Shown here: positions 20,449-30,432 of the stretch, piece by piece
Position numbering within the stretch: position 1 is the stretch's first letter
Layout of the letters: every line of letters begins with the position of its first letter
Assembly: GCA_014904985.1 (NCBI GenBank)
Contig: MU129272.1
Span: forward strand, 1-39,621
Length of the DNA: 39,621 bases
Source of the DNA: Hydnum rufescens UP504
Lineage: Eukaryota > Basidiomycota > Agaricomycetes > Cantharellales > Hydnaceae
Direction: 5' to 3'
Notes under the pieces: model-generated
The model's database searches: none
What the model saw: only the letters and a program-made list of their open reading frames with translations
What the model was told of the DNA's origin: nothing
Position numbers and translations under genes: made by a program

Positions 20449-20475
20449 TTAGGGTTAGGGTTGGAATTGTCTGGA
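20449..20475 (-). repeat. Short telomere-like (TTAGGG) tract
   Basis: GGTTAGGGTTAGGGTTGG is followed by AATTG, the inverse of the tract at 15151. A third tract is at about 21455-21470. Confidence 0.5.
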
Positions 20476-20639
20476 GTCTACCCCATCAATGGTGATGTGC
20501 GCCAGAGCGGCAACCCACTACGCGGCGTGGGACTAATGTATTTATTAGGGGGAGCCCGTTAAGTTGTAGGGACCAGTCTGTGTTGCCCAAATCTCAGCTC
20601 TCCAACAAGCCTACTTCAAGGGGATACACCACCTGGTTC

Positions 20640-21414
20640 ACATCACATCACTATGTTAAATCTTCTTGTTTGGGTTCATATGCTCCTCCTGGGGCTAGGT
20701 GTTGTTTCTCAGGTTGCGTGTGGTGCATTCTGTGCACCCAAATCACAGCTTTTCAACACACCACTTTCCAGGGTTTTCTGATAACTTCTGGCCTCACTAT
20801 TCCTCATCTTCCCCTCATCTCCCACTCAACATCACCTGGGGGAGTCAAATCATGCCCAATTTTGATGTTCTTAGGCTTAATCAATCTGTCTCATTCATCT
20901 GAATCCATCAAGCACATTCATGTCATGAACTGACCACTTTCCATCACACTATCCTCAATCTTCCTTTTGGGTTCATATGCCCCCTCTGGGGGCTAGGTGT
21001 TTGTTTCTCAGCCTGTGTGTGGGTGGATTCTGTGCACCCAAATCACAGCTTTTTAACACACCCACTTCCAGGGTTTTTTGATAACTTCTGGCTTCACTAT
21101 TCTCATCTTCCCCTCATCTCCCACTCAACATCACCTGGGGAGTCAAATCATGCCAATTTTGACATTCTCAGGCTTGATCAATTTGTCTCATTCGTCCAAA
21201 TCCGTCAAGCACATTCATGCCACGAACCAACCACTTTCCATCACACTATCTTCAATCTTCCTTTTGGGTTCATATGCCCCCTCTGGGGGCTAGGTGTTGT
21301 TGCTCAGGCTGTGTGTGGGTGCATTCTGTGCACCCAGATCGCAGCTTTTCAACACACCCACTTTCAAGGTTTTCTGAGAACTTCTGGCCTCACTATTCTC
21401 ATCTTCCACTCATC
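20640..21414 (+). repeat. Tandem satellite, ~298-bp unit, copies 1-3
   Basis: The landmark TGTGCACCCA starts at 20731, 21031 and 21327 (spacings 300 and 296). Each unit also holds GGGTTCATATGCCCCCTCTG and CTCAACATCACCTGGGG. Frames through it are not convincing genes. Copy 3 stops at CTCATC just before the assembly gap; copy 4 resumes at 22863 in the matching phase. Confidence 0.85.
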
Positions 21415-21439
21415 NNNNNNNNNNNNNNNNNNNNNNNNN
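21415..21439. other. Assembly gap (25 N)
   Basis: Exactly 25 N; the true length of missing sequence is unknown. It falls at the left edge of an insertion into the satellite array. Confidence 0.99.
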
Positions 21440-21489
21440 TCCACTGCCAGTGGGGTTAGGGTTAGGGTTTAATTTATGGTTGCCAAAGT

Positions 21490-22046
21490 CAGGTTCAGGT
21501 CAGGTTTTGCCCCATTTGGGCAAAACCTGAACCTAACCTGAAGAAAACCTATCTTAGGTTAGGTTCAGGCTTAACCAAGGTTCAAACCTGAAATCATGAG
21601 CCCCTTCAGACAGGAGAAATATCTGAGCTCAACACTGATTTTAACCATAATCCAGAATGAGTCATCAATTCTGGCAAGTTCCAGAATTATGTAAGCAGGT
21701 TCCTTGGTGGAGAAATATGTTACTTTGAAGTGAATTTATACATAAAACCTCATGAACAGTTTATATTGACTATACATAGTCTATGTATAGTCAATATAAA
21801 CATTGTATGAGGTTTTATGTTTAACTTCACTTCAAAGTAACCTATTTCTCCACCAAAAAACCTGCTTATATAATTCTGGAACTTGCCAGAATTAATGACT
21901 CATTCTGGATTATGGTTAAAATCAGTGTTGAGCTCAGATATTTCTCATGTCTGAAGGGGTTCATGATTTCAGGTTTGAACCTGGGTTAAACCTGAACCTA
22001 ACCTGAACCTGAAAACATGGGAGCCCAAAACCTGAACCTGACCTGA
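21490..22046. mobile_element. Large palindrome / foldback element
   Basis: Arms of roughly 260-290 bp are inverted copies around a single base at 21780, with the centre TATACATAG-T-CTATGTATA. Identity is high (about 90%) from 21565 inward. The outer parts are rich in CAGGTTCAGG/AACCTGAACC repeats. TATGGTTGC near 21475 and GCAACCATA near 22138 may be the true ends. It has no coding capacity and could be a MITE of foldback type. Confidence 0.75.
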
Positions 22047-22142
22047 GGAAAATTACATGAAACCTGACCCCAATGGAACCTGACTTGGGTCAGGTTCAGG
22101 TTCGAACTCAGGTTTTCCAGGTTTGTAACCTAACTTCAGCAA

Positions 22143-22712
22143 CCATACTTATAGTGCCCCTGCTATATGGTTTCTTTGGAAAGGACCAAGTCACCATCAA
22201 GGCCATTGTTGACACTGTGCTCAGTTTCCAATGCTATTGCTATGAGTCATTTGACAACCATCCTAATATGGTAAATATGTCAACAAAATTCATTTTTCCA
22301 GTATCCTGATTGATTGCACATGCAGCCTCGGCAGAATGCCCTTTGTCACCCTGCCATCTGGTCAATCATCAAGATCTTCTTTGATTCCTCAGAATCCAAG
22401 GTCATTGCATCCGAAATCATGCCATCATTTTCAGAGATGCCAGTTGGAACTGTGGCTTTTGCACTGACAATTGCGCATTCTGCCACAAGCATCATCATTC
22501 TCATCCTAATTAAAATAAATTCAATGAAGATCCATGAAGCACTGATGGCATGGAAAATTGGTGTTCTTGACAAAAAAAGCACTCTCACTGTGGCCACTTA
22601 TCTTCCGATTTATTGCAGTCATGTCCTTTGGATTGATATGTGGTGGAAGAAGCCCAATCACACTGAGGACTGGAAAATAATCTCTCAGGAGATGGGTCAG
22701 GAGGCTTCATGA
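22143..22712 (+). pseudogene. DUF6532 domain relic
   Basis: Translation gives VPLLYGFFGKDQVTIKAIVD, then across a 56-bp GT-AG intron (about 22270-22325) NALCHPAIWSIIKIFF and SEMPVGTVAFALTIAHSAT, then KIHEALMAWKIG. This order resembles DUF6532, a domain expanded in Agaricomycetes with no known biochemical role. I see no start codon upstream, because the palindrome abuts it, and the hydrophobic core is partly eroded. It lies within the insertion that splits the satellite, so it may have been carried there by a transposon. Confidence 0.5.
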
Positions 22713-22862
22713 GTCTCTCAAATTAATACCCCCGGTATCTGATTGCTTATACTCAAAAATTAGTGTAGCTTGTGGTTATACCTCTGATTCTTCCGATCCT
22801 GCAATGCAGTTTGTGGTTTTTGATACCAATTAGTTCAATGGGTTTCGAGGTTAAATCCTCCA

Positions 22863-23170
22863 GTCCCACTCAACATCACCTGGGGAGTCAAATCATGCCC
22901 AATTTTGATGTTCTTAGGCTTAATCAATTTGTCTCATTCGTCCAAATCCGTCAAGCATATTTACACTATGAACCAACCACTTTCCATTGCGCTATCCTCA
23001 ATATTCCCTTTGGGTTCATATGCCCCCCCTGGGGGCTAGGTGTTGTTGTTCAGGCTGTGTGTGGGTGCATTCTGTGTGCCCAAATCACAGCTTTTCAACA
23101 CACCCACTTTCAGGGTTTTCTTATAACTTCTGGCTGTGCTGTTCCTCACCTTCCACTCCCCTTCCCTCAA
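22863..23170 (+). repeat. Satellite copy 4
   Basis: Starts TCCCACTCAACATCACC, exactly where copy 3 breaks off, and holds TGTGTGCCCA at 23073 in place of TGTGCACCCA. Confidence 0.8.
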
Positions 23171-23388
23171 CACCACCAGGGATGCTCAAATATTTGCTGT
23201 TTCAAGCATTATTAGGCTTGTTTGATTCCTCTTACCACCCAAACCTGTGCCCTTTTTTTCTTGTCCTTCAAATTCTTCTATCATTCCTTCCCTATGTACT
23301 AGTATATTCATGGTGAATCTATCATGCATGCCCCCCATTGTACTATACCTAGTCCACCCACCTGTATTTTGATGTGGTACTCAATGCA

Positions 23389-23682
23389 CTATGTGACCTC
23401 TTTCATATGATTGAGCCAAGCTACTGAGCTGTCAGCCTTAGTTGCACATATGGGGTTGTACTGAATATTTGAGAAGTCCTTCATCTTCAGGCTGTTGACA
23501 ATAGTTAATGTCAAATTTGATGTCAAACCCATCAATCCAAGGTCAAAATTCACTCTTTGATCATCATTTGACATCAACCCCAATTTAACCCTCTCAGGCC
23601 AAGACAAATCATCAAAATGGTACTCCTTTTGAGCTAAGGCTATATGGCTGACCAGCCTGACTCTATCAGCCCTTTGATTCAT
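23389..23682 (-). pseudogene. Repeated coding-like fragment A, family unknown
   Basis: A 97-codon frame with LVSHIALAQKEYHFDDLSW and KLGLMSNDDQRVNFDLG. DNA around 23530-23670 aligns with 28300-28460 (shared TTGATCATTATTTGA-like and ACATCAAAATG segments), showing a dispersed repeat that may once have been coding. I do not recognise the protein. Confidence 0.35.
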
Positions 23683-23849
23683 GTTTGTTGAGTATCAGGG
23701 GTTTGTTCACCATTGTCACAAGCACTGTTAAATAGATACTGATAACTCTCTACAGTTTCACCAGCATCTCTATACAATCAATACAAAACTTGTACACCTT
23801 GATCACCAAAATCTCAAGTGACTAGGTGGGTGGCTTGGCTGGCAATATA

Positions 23850-25306
23850 AGGATGCTATGAAAAAGATATCTGAAGCAGGAGACCAGTTGGCCAAATTAG
23901 GAATACCATCATCCCAGTTGGATGACTTAGCACATGACTGGAATGAGGCCAAACTGTACTACCAGGCCCAAATTCCAAGTGTGTCAATCTCCTTTATTCA
24001 TCAATTTTTCATGCTAATCATTGCTCAACAGGTCATGGGAGGCAAGGGATGGAAAAGGATATAGAAGGTCTCCTCTGTCTCCAAGACAGTCTTGAACTCA
24101 TTCAAGGCCATATTAGCACAAAGTCCAATGACAAATCAATGTTCTCATTAGTACCAGATGCATTGGTGCTCCTCTTGGAGTTCAGAATGATGAACTCAGT
24201 GAATTAATGGAGCAGGAATGTATGATTGCACACCAACTTGCTGTGAAAGAAGACAAACTGCTCAGCAAGTCATTGAACAAGAGTCAATTGGAGACAATGC
24301 TGCAGTCCAAATTATATTCACAAATAATTCAGCTGCATGCAACACAGACCCAGCTTCAGGATGCCCTTCATGTCCAGAAACACTCATACATGCAGAACAT
24401 AGGTCATATTCACCTTCACCTAGGTACATCTAGTACTCTTGAATAGGATATGTTCATTTATGCCTCTGGAAAGATCACCAGCCACAACATGCCATGCAAA
24501 CCAACAAGAAGCTTAAACCCTAGATATATCAACTTTGCCGGAAATTCAATGAACATGTCAAACAGGTTCTCCATAACTGGGATGAAGCTCCCAGGCATTG
24601 GAAGAAACCTATCCCTGTCCCTACCAAAGGGATGTTTAATTTAGAATCTGACCACCCAATACACCAATATTTTGGACCTCTCAATGGTCTTGACAGTTCT
24701 GTTGGCACTCCTCCACATTGGCAAATGGATGAGGCATTCTTTGTGGCAGCCAGTGCCATGCACACCCTCAAAGGTGCATGGCAGGAACTTAAGGTGATCG
24801 CACAAGAGAGGTGGGCTCTTCAAGTATGGGCCCATGAGGAAAATGAAGCAATTCACCATGCGTTACAGGAAGCAGGTCTGTGAAGTCCCTCTGTGTTTTA
24901 TCATGCAATTAATAGTGAGGCTCTTATTTTTCCATTAGAACATGACAATCCTCTCCTCTACTACCTTAAACAGAGGAAAGTTGAACACAATTGTCTTGTA
25001 GAGCAATGGCACCAAGTGACAAACAACATCCTGTGCCTTGGTAATCCACCTGACTGGCCAGATTTGTGCAAACATGTGACAATGATGACAGCCTGGGTGG
25101 GTATGGAGGCAACTGTCCCAGTGGAACTTGAAGCAGAACCAGATATCAGTGCCAATGACCTCAACAACTCTGATCTGGAGGATCTTATCAAGCCAGAACC
25201 ACCAGTGCTCCTCATTAGCAAGCTTTCAAGACTGATTGATGGGGAGGATGAGAGATTTGATAATGTAGACTCATATATAGATGATGTTGACCTTGATCTA
25301 CAATAA
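23850..25306 (+). pseudogene. KDZ-type transposase, C-terminal remnant
   Basis: Several plus-strand fragments follow one another in the order seen in C-terminal parts of fungal KDZ (Kyakuja-Dileera-Zisupton) transposases: a segment with WNEAKLYYQAQIP (23858-24064), a helical segment (24207-24446), then IPVPTKGMFNLESDHPI, PPHWQMDEAF and ERWALQVWAHEENEAIHHA (24600-24883), and finally PLLYYLKQRKVEHNCLVEQW with an acidic tail (24893-25306). Frame breaks and stops separate the pieces. The N-terminal cysteine cluster and catalytic core are missing or unrecognisable. The family call rests on overall resemblance rather than a catalytic motif. Confidence 0.55.
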
Positions 25307-25339
25307 AAAACTTGTGCTTGGAACTTTTTGAAGGCAAAT

Positions 25340-25660
25340 ACTATTTAAGTGTAGCTACATTGATTCATTCAATAGTTGCCCATAGTGTAACTCCACTAAA
25401 TAAATCAGCTAGAAGGTATGTAGCTACACTATTTGAGGTGTAGCAGCACTCTATGGTATGTAGCTACATGGCTACCCTGAGGGACAGAGCTGTAGCTCCA
25501 GTAGTAGTCTCATTCAAAAGTGTAGCAACACTACCCCTGAGCTCCTAGGGGCTCTGCCCCCAGACCCCCAGTGGTGCTACACTGTAGGCTATGTAGCTAC
25601 ACTTATCTGTATACAAAAATCAAAATGTAGCTCCACAAAGATACACATTTAGTTCTACCT
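25340..25660. repeat. TGTAGCTACA subterminal-type repeats
   Basis: TGTAGCTACA or GTAGCTACA/GTAGCTCCA variants occur about eight times here in both orientations, directly after the KDZ remnant. A GC-rich palindromic stretch (GGGGCTCTGCCCCC) lies at 25548-25561. This looks like the transposase-binding end of the element. Confidence 0.55.
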
Positions 25661-26309
25661 TGTTAGGTTGACATCCACACAGGATGTAGTCAACCTAAAG
25701 AAGTTGCCAAAATGGGGGGCCTGAGGTGAGGCTGCAACTCTTCAAAACCTCACAGCTTCTTCATCCTCATGGGGACTCACATGTCAGTAATTCAGAGGCA
25801 CAAAGGCAGGCTCATGTCCCATTCAGCATGCCAAGCTAGCCAAACCCCACTGCTTCAAATTCAAGTGTGATTACCATAGTGAATACTGGCCCAGTCCATA
25901 TGAATATGACAATTTCCAATCCCTCAACAACTGTTCATGTCAATCCCTTCCTTTCTGAACTCCAAGTCCCATTGCACCCCCCCAAACTCTTTCTCCACAA
26001 TCATCTTCAAAGAATCATAATCAATCTGGGGGCCAAAAGTGGCCTCTCCCTGGGGATAGTGATGATGGTTGGAGATGGTTTGAGCATGTATTCCCTGGAG
26101 GTGGTGGGCATACAATGTTTTACCACTGTGATGAGGGAACTGGATGACAGTCATGGTGGGATTGCTCATGGTGGAACTGGGTACCAAGACTCCCAGTACA
26201 TGATTGCTCAGCAGGAGCAGGCTGCTGAGGAGGGGTGCATCAATAGGATGCAGAACCCTGATGGTTCTTGGACAGAAATTTGGCTGGGAGCATGGAACCC
26301 AATTGGAGG
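25661..26309. other. Unassigned CpG-free DNA
   Basis: Open frames exist on both strands (about 148 and 135 codons) but overlap each other and show no domain. In DNA without CpG, stop codons are not a good guide. No gene is called. Confidence 0.4.
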
Positions 26310-26439
26310 TTAGTATGGTAGGTTCAGGCATATGTAGTGAGTGGATAGATTCATTCTAACTACATTACATGGTGTAACCTGAATCTCTAAACCATATATG
26401 AGCCTCATCCACTGCTGTAGTGTCACATGCATGCTGTAT

Positions 26440-27334
26440 GAAACTAATGGGACTGGCTTTGTCAAGTTCATCATTGTAGTGATGGTGGAGCCATGCTTGA
26501 TACAGGAGAATGATTTTTCAATCAGATTGAAATCTGGGGAATATGGTGGTAGAAACAAGAGCTGTCCCCCTACAAGTCCTGTATTAGCAGTATTCAAAAA
26601 GAGAATGAATTCAATATTTTACCAGCCTCATCCTCAATAAGTGCTTTGACAGTGGGGCCATGATGGATTGAACAGTTATTGAGGATAAGGACACTTCATG
26701 GGCTGGGGTAGGGACACATCAATGGCACCTAGTCCAAGTAACTAGAATCAACCACAATGCAAAGGGAATCATTATTGTTGACACACTACATGCTCACAAA
26801 GGAATTTCTCAAACTTTTCAGCAGTTACTCAGCCTTCAAAAATGTCAAATGAGAGGTAGCCATCCAACCCCAGGACTGGGAGGATTGGTATTGCCTTCCA
26901 TGTATGAAGGGTTGATGTACAATACATTCTGTGCCAAGATGTGAATATCCCCACCACTGAGCCATGGTACAATCATCCTTCAAACTCTCATCCACACATA
27001 GCAACATATCAGAGTTTGGGACAAGTCTGGCTACTTCATTCACAAATGCAGCATGGAGGAGGTCATTCCATTCACTAGCTTCTTTGGAAATGTGTTTGTG
27101 AGAAATACACATCTGGTTGAGGGTACACTTGATGGTTGAAAGAGATACATTGATACCATGCACCAATGAAAACTTAGCTTGGATTTCATCAAGGTATAAT
27201 GTACTATCAGTGACTAGTAGCTCATAAATAAATGTAATGGACTCAGCACTGAGAATACATTCTTGGCCCCACCAGGTATGATTGGGATGGTGAGGAACCC
27301 TATATTTTCTTTGAAACTCAAGGGTGAGGTACAC
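26440..27334 (-). pseudogene. Tc1/IS630-like DDE transposase, dead
   Basis: The first part (26825-27334) shows LYLDEIQAKFSLVHGINVS, a helix-turn-helix-like segment, HKHISKEASEWNDLLHAAF, then VDESLKDD with the first catalytic aspartate. The last part (26440-26600) shows FLPPYSPDFNLIEKSF, the third catalytic region. The middle is frame-broken and contains LNNCSIHHG, where families normally have LDNC, so the second catalytic aspartate is lost. This domain order is common in fungal DDE_3 elements. Terminal repeats were not found. Confidence 0.75.
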
Positions 27335-27451
27335 AAATCAGCAAGAGACATGCAGCCTCTCCAAAATCTGTACTGGTGAGAATCCTTCAGCATGAAGGAT
27401 AGGGATGTGCACTTTCAAGTCATTAGAGAGGGCTTTGGGCATGCTGAAAGC

Positions 27452-27790
27452 TAGTGTTGCCATGACTTGGGCTCAAAGTCAGCTCAAACCATGAGTTGAG
27501 TCACCCAGAAGTCACCCCAAAGCCAAGTTGAGCTGAACCAATCCCAACTGAATGGTTTTCAAGTCAATCCATTGCCTTGAGCCAACTCCAAGCAGAAGTC
27601 AAGTCAGCAGAAGCCATCTGGGAGCTGAGCACAAGTGGACTCAAGCAGAGTTGTGGCAACTGTTATTTCTGAAAATTATGGTGGAACCAGGGTTTGAACC
27701 TGGGACCTCCTGCCTTCTAGTCAGGTGCTCTACCAACTGAGCTATCCCCCCTGTTCTGGAGATGGAACTTACTTTCCAACAGCAACACTA
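27452..27790. mobile_element. hAT-like MITE with 8-bp target duplication
   Basis: Starts TAGTGTTGC and ends GCAACACTA (perfect 9-bp inverted ends). It is flanked by the identical 8-bp CTGAAAGC at 27444-27451 and 27791-27798. An 8-bp duplication with TAGTG ends fits the hAT superfamily. The 339-bp body has no transposase but holds a tRNA-like sequence on the minus strand. A relative lies at 38816-39037. Confidence 0.85.
27679..27751 (-). tRNA. tRNA-like sequence (anticodon position AGA), probably a pseudogene or SINE head
   Basis: A 73-nt cloverleaf with standard spacing: acceptor GGGGGGA/TTCCACC (one mismatch, one G-T), U8, D-arm GCTC/GAGC with GG in the loop, anticodon arm CCTGA/GCAGG (one mismatch at its base), T-arm CCAGG-TTCAAAC-CCTGG. 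The B box has TTCAA instead of TTCGA, as expected from CpG decay. The anticodon triplet AGA would read serine codons, but the short variable arm does not fit tRNA-Ser. Its position within a MITE also suggests a tRNA-derived repeat rather than a working gene. Confidence 0.5.
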
Positions 27791-27798
27791 CTGAAAGC

Positions 27799-28459
27799 CA
27801 GAGGATGATGCAGAATGTAAATAGATATCAAGAGGGATTTACAATACACTCAACCCTACTTTATGCCAGACCATTATAGTCTACTGAATTAGAGCTGAAT
27901 CAGATGTCCCTGAATCTAGGACAAAGTAGAAAAAAAAATGCAGTTGCACACTTCAGTGCAAAGGACTGTAAAGCCTTTACACATTTATCAATGTCCCCCC
28001 CCTCTGGTTACTTCCATGCATCAAAATTAGCTACATCTCAGCATTACATTTACTAATATATGCAGTATACCATGTCTCAAATTTTGAGGCAATCCATCAA
28101 CTCCATATGGCTCTACAGGCTGAAGAACATGAAAATATGCACCCATGCTAGAGCCTCTTCTACTGATGGGATTTAGCTGAGGTTTAGGGTGAGAAAAGAT
28201 ATCATGTATATCACCTGTTTCCCAAAATTCTAGAGGTATTTCTTTCATATTAGGTCCTGCACATGAGGCATCAGGTTATCCTCTGCTGTAAGTCCCTGGT
28301 CTGGTCTCAAGTTGACATCAAAACCCAGGGCTTATCACTACGAAGTGATGCCTTGATCATTATTTGATATCAAACAGAAAATAAGCCTGTTGGGGCTATA
28401 CAAACATCAAAATGACCTACCTTTTGAAATCAATAGAAGTGTCTAACAAGGCTGGATAT
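27799..28459 (-). other. CpG-poor region with repeated coding-like fragment B
   Basis: No intact gene. The part at 28300-28459 aligns with fragment A at 23530-23670. A 73-codon frame (28027-28248) has no recognised domain. Confidence 0.35.
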
Positions 28460-28820
28460 TGTTATGAGTTGTACTCACAACCTCTTACATAACCCCATCA
28501 CGTGACCTCATCCCCCTCACCTTATTGTATTTCCTCCCTTATTGTCCTTGATCTCTATATAAGTAGCTATCTCCAGTACTCTAGCTCCTTAGAAAGATCG
28601 AGAATATATGTCTGTACCTGACTCTCTCTTCATCCATTCTCTCTTGTCTCAAGTCTCTTGGGAATTCAGTTCTTTTGCTCTGATCTCTGCGTTCTCGTCT
28701 TCCGCGACCTTACGTAATCATTCGCTTCGCGAATCCACTCGTCAGATATATTAAGGGCTTCCCGTTCCTACTTGGCCTGATTACATAATCACTCCCCCGT
28801 ACTAGGAACGACCCTTAACA
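28460..28820 (+). repeat. Solo LTR of the second Ty3 family
   Basis: 361 bp, TGTTATGAGTTGTACT to CCCTTAACA, with the same ends as the LTR at 19370-19828 in opposite orientation. Flanks are GATAT (28455-28459) and GACAT (28821-28825), a 5-bp duplication with one transition. There is no internal region, so it formed by LTR-LTR recombination. It contains a TATATAAG box near 28557 and is CpG-rich, unlike the DNA to its left. Confidence 0.8.
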
Positions 28821-28824
28821 GACA

Positions 28825-28888
28825 TTCACTTACTCAGATACTCACTTGCTCAGATGCCCACTTGCTCAGATGTTCACTCATTCAGTGC
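28825..28888. repeat. Four 16-bp tandem units
   Basis: Units of the form YTCACTTGCTCAGATG start at 28825, 28841, 28857 and 28873, directly beside the solo LTR and just downstream of the first tyrosinase gene. Confidence 0.75.
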
Positions 28889-28953
28889 ATGATCTTTTGT
28901 ACAGTATAATGCCTATATCATGGTGCAAATTGCCATTGAAATCAACAGTACTG

Positions 28954-30432
28954 TTACTCATAGAAATAACATAGCTGCTGAATACTAAGAACATCTCCCA
29001 CAGTTGTGGATGGGTATAGTCTGTCCGTGGGAATGGGGCTGCTGAGGTTCAACCATGGTGCCATCCCCGTGGGGTGTCCCCAATATGTAGGATCTTGAAT
29101 ACTCCCACCTGCAAATGCAATGGCATTGCAATTGTTCTTTGCCTGCCAGTCGGCCCAAACCTTGTCAACCATTGCATGATGCAACAGGAATAGGGGATCT
29201 GGGCATAACAAAACAAGCAAGGAAAATCGGCACTAAGAACCTCTTAAATCCAAACACAGACAAACCATTAACTGAAAATGTCTGCCCTCCTACACAGGTC
29301 GGTGGTGCTGAAGCCGGGCATGTTCCTGAGAATGGATTTGGATGAGATTCTATAGGGGTCACAATATAAGACACGGAAAGATTCACCCCCAAGATCACCA
29401 CCCATCATGACATGCACTGCGCTGTGCATGTGTTCGGGCCCTCGATATCCGCCTGAAAGCCTACGTAGTCCCCAACATGGCTATTGACCAGATTCCGAAC
29501 CTTCTCTGGCTTTATAATGGGGTAAGAAATGCACAAAGTGAGGATCAATAAAAGATCCAGGATTACCTAGGGACTTACTGTGAAAGTCGAGTTCGCTAAA
29601 ACGTATGGATCAGGAAATATCGAAGGAACCACAGCGGCTATGGCAATGTATGGTTGTATGGTCCAGTTACGGCGGAGATGATGATAGACAGGATACGATA
29701 ACGCAAACCCAGACGATAAGGCACCATCTGAAACGGTATAGTCATTGTTGGGGTCGCCCCAGCCCCCAAGACCAGAAATGGGGGAAGATTCTTTAAAGAA
29801 CGAGGACCCATATACGTCTGCGGAATCTAGAATGTGTGTGTGCGTCCGTAAGGTCATGCTTCTGAATAAAGTTCCCTTCTGAACAGGAGTCTCCGAAAAG
29901 TCCTCACCGAGAGTCCAATCCCAGTACGGTGCTACTCCTCATATCCACATTGTTCCTGTAGGGCTTTAGTGAATTGATAGACGAACCACCGATGCCAAGG
30001 AAGGAAGAATCCCGTGGAATGAATCTATAGAAGCACTTGAGAAACTTGCCACAGAAGCACCCGCCAGCCTACTGCTACATACCCAGTGATTCTGTTCCAT
30101 ATGTAAAAACACAAAATCGTCATAAAGGGAACCACTAGTGTTGTATGCCACGATGTCCGGTGGAGAATGTGAGGGCGCAAAGGTCCTACTACGCGGTTTG
30201 TGCGACAGGCACTGGAGCAGGGTATTATGAGATCGTGGCGTAGTGGCGAGTGCGAAGAAAATCTATACGCATACTTTTACCGCAGAGAGCCAATTCGCTT
30301 TTGGTTGTCGGTGAGCTGTCGCCATTCTTTTCGAATCTGGACATTGGGACAAGAGTGTTTTCCTGGGGAAGCAATTGTCGAGTCGGGGATCCCAGAGATG
30401 AGAACCACGATTGGGATCCATGGAAAGAGCAT
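28954..30432 (-). pseudogene. Tyrosinase copy 1, disrupted
   Basis: Six exons match copy 2 exon for exon: 30275-30432, 30083-30211, 29908-30022, 29579-29826, 29387-29509 and 28954-29198. It would encode a secreted short tyrosinase (binuclear copper, phenol to quinone). A hydrophobic start (MLFPWIPIVVLISGI), DDFVFLHMEQNHW, HMHSAVHVM and LFLLHHAMVDKVW (copper B) are visible. Compared with copy 2, exon 1 lacks one base (A-run near 30300), exon 3 lacks two bases in the copper-A segment (near 30000) and one more near 29940, and exon 5 lacks one base (near 29436). Each destroys the frame. Splice sites are all intact, so decay is recent or some indels are sequence errors. Confidence 0.85.

Noticed and set aside
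20580..21472. Overlapping ORFs of 80-151 codons across the satellite
   Set aside because: They recur only because the DNA repeats. Frames shift between units, and one runs through the N gap.
20640..23170. CRISPR array
   Set aside because: Units are ~298 bp and contiguous, without short spacers. The host appears eukaryotic.
25867..26331. Overlapping 148- and 135-codon ORFs on opposite strands
   Set aside because: No domain on either strand. The CpG-free composition makes long chance frames likely.
27552..27740. 62-codon ORF containing GFEPGTSC
   Set aside because: It is the antisense translation of the tRNA-like sequence, a well-known type of phantom protein.
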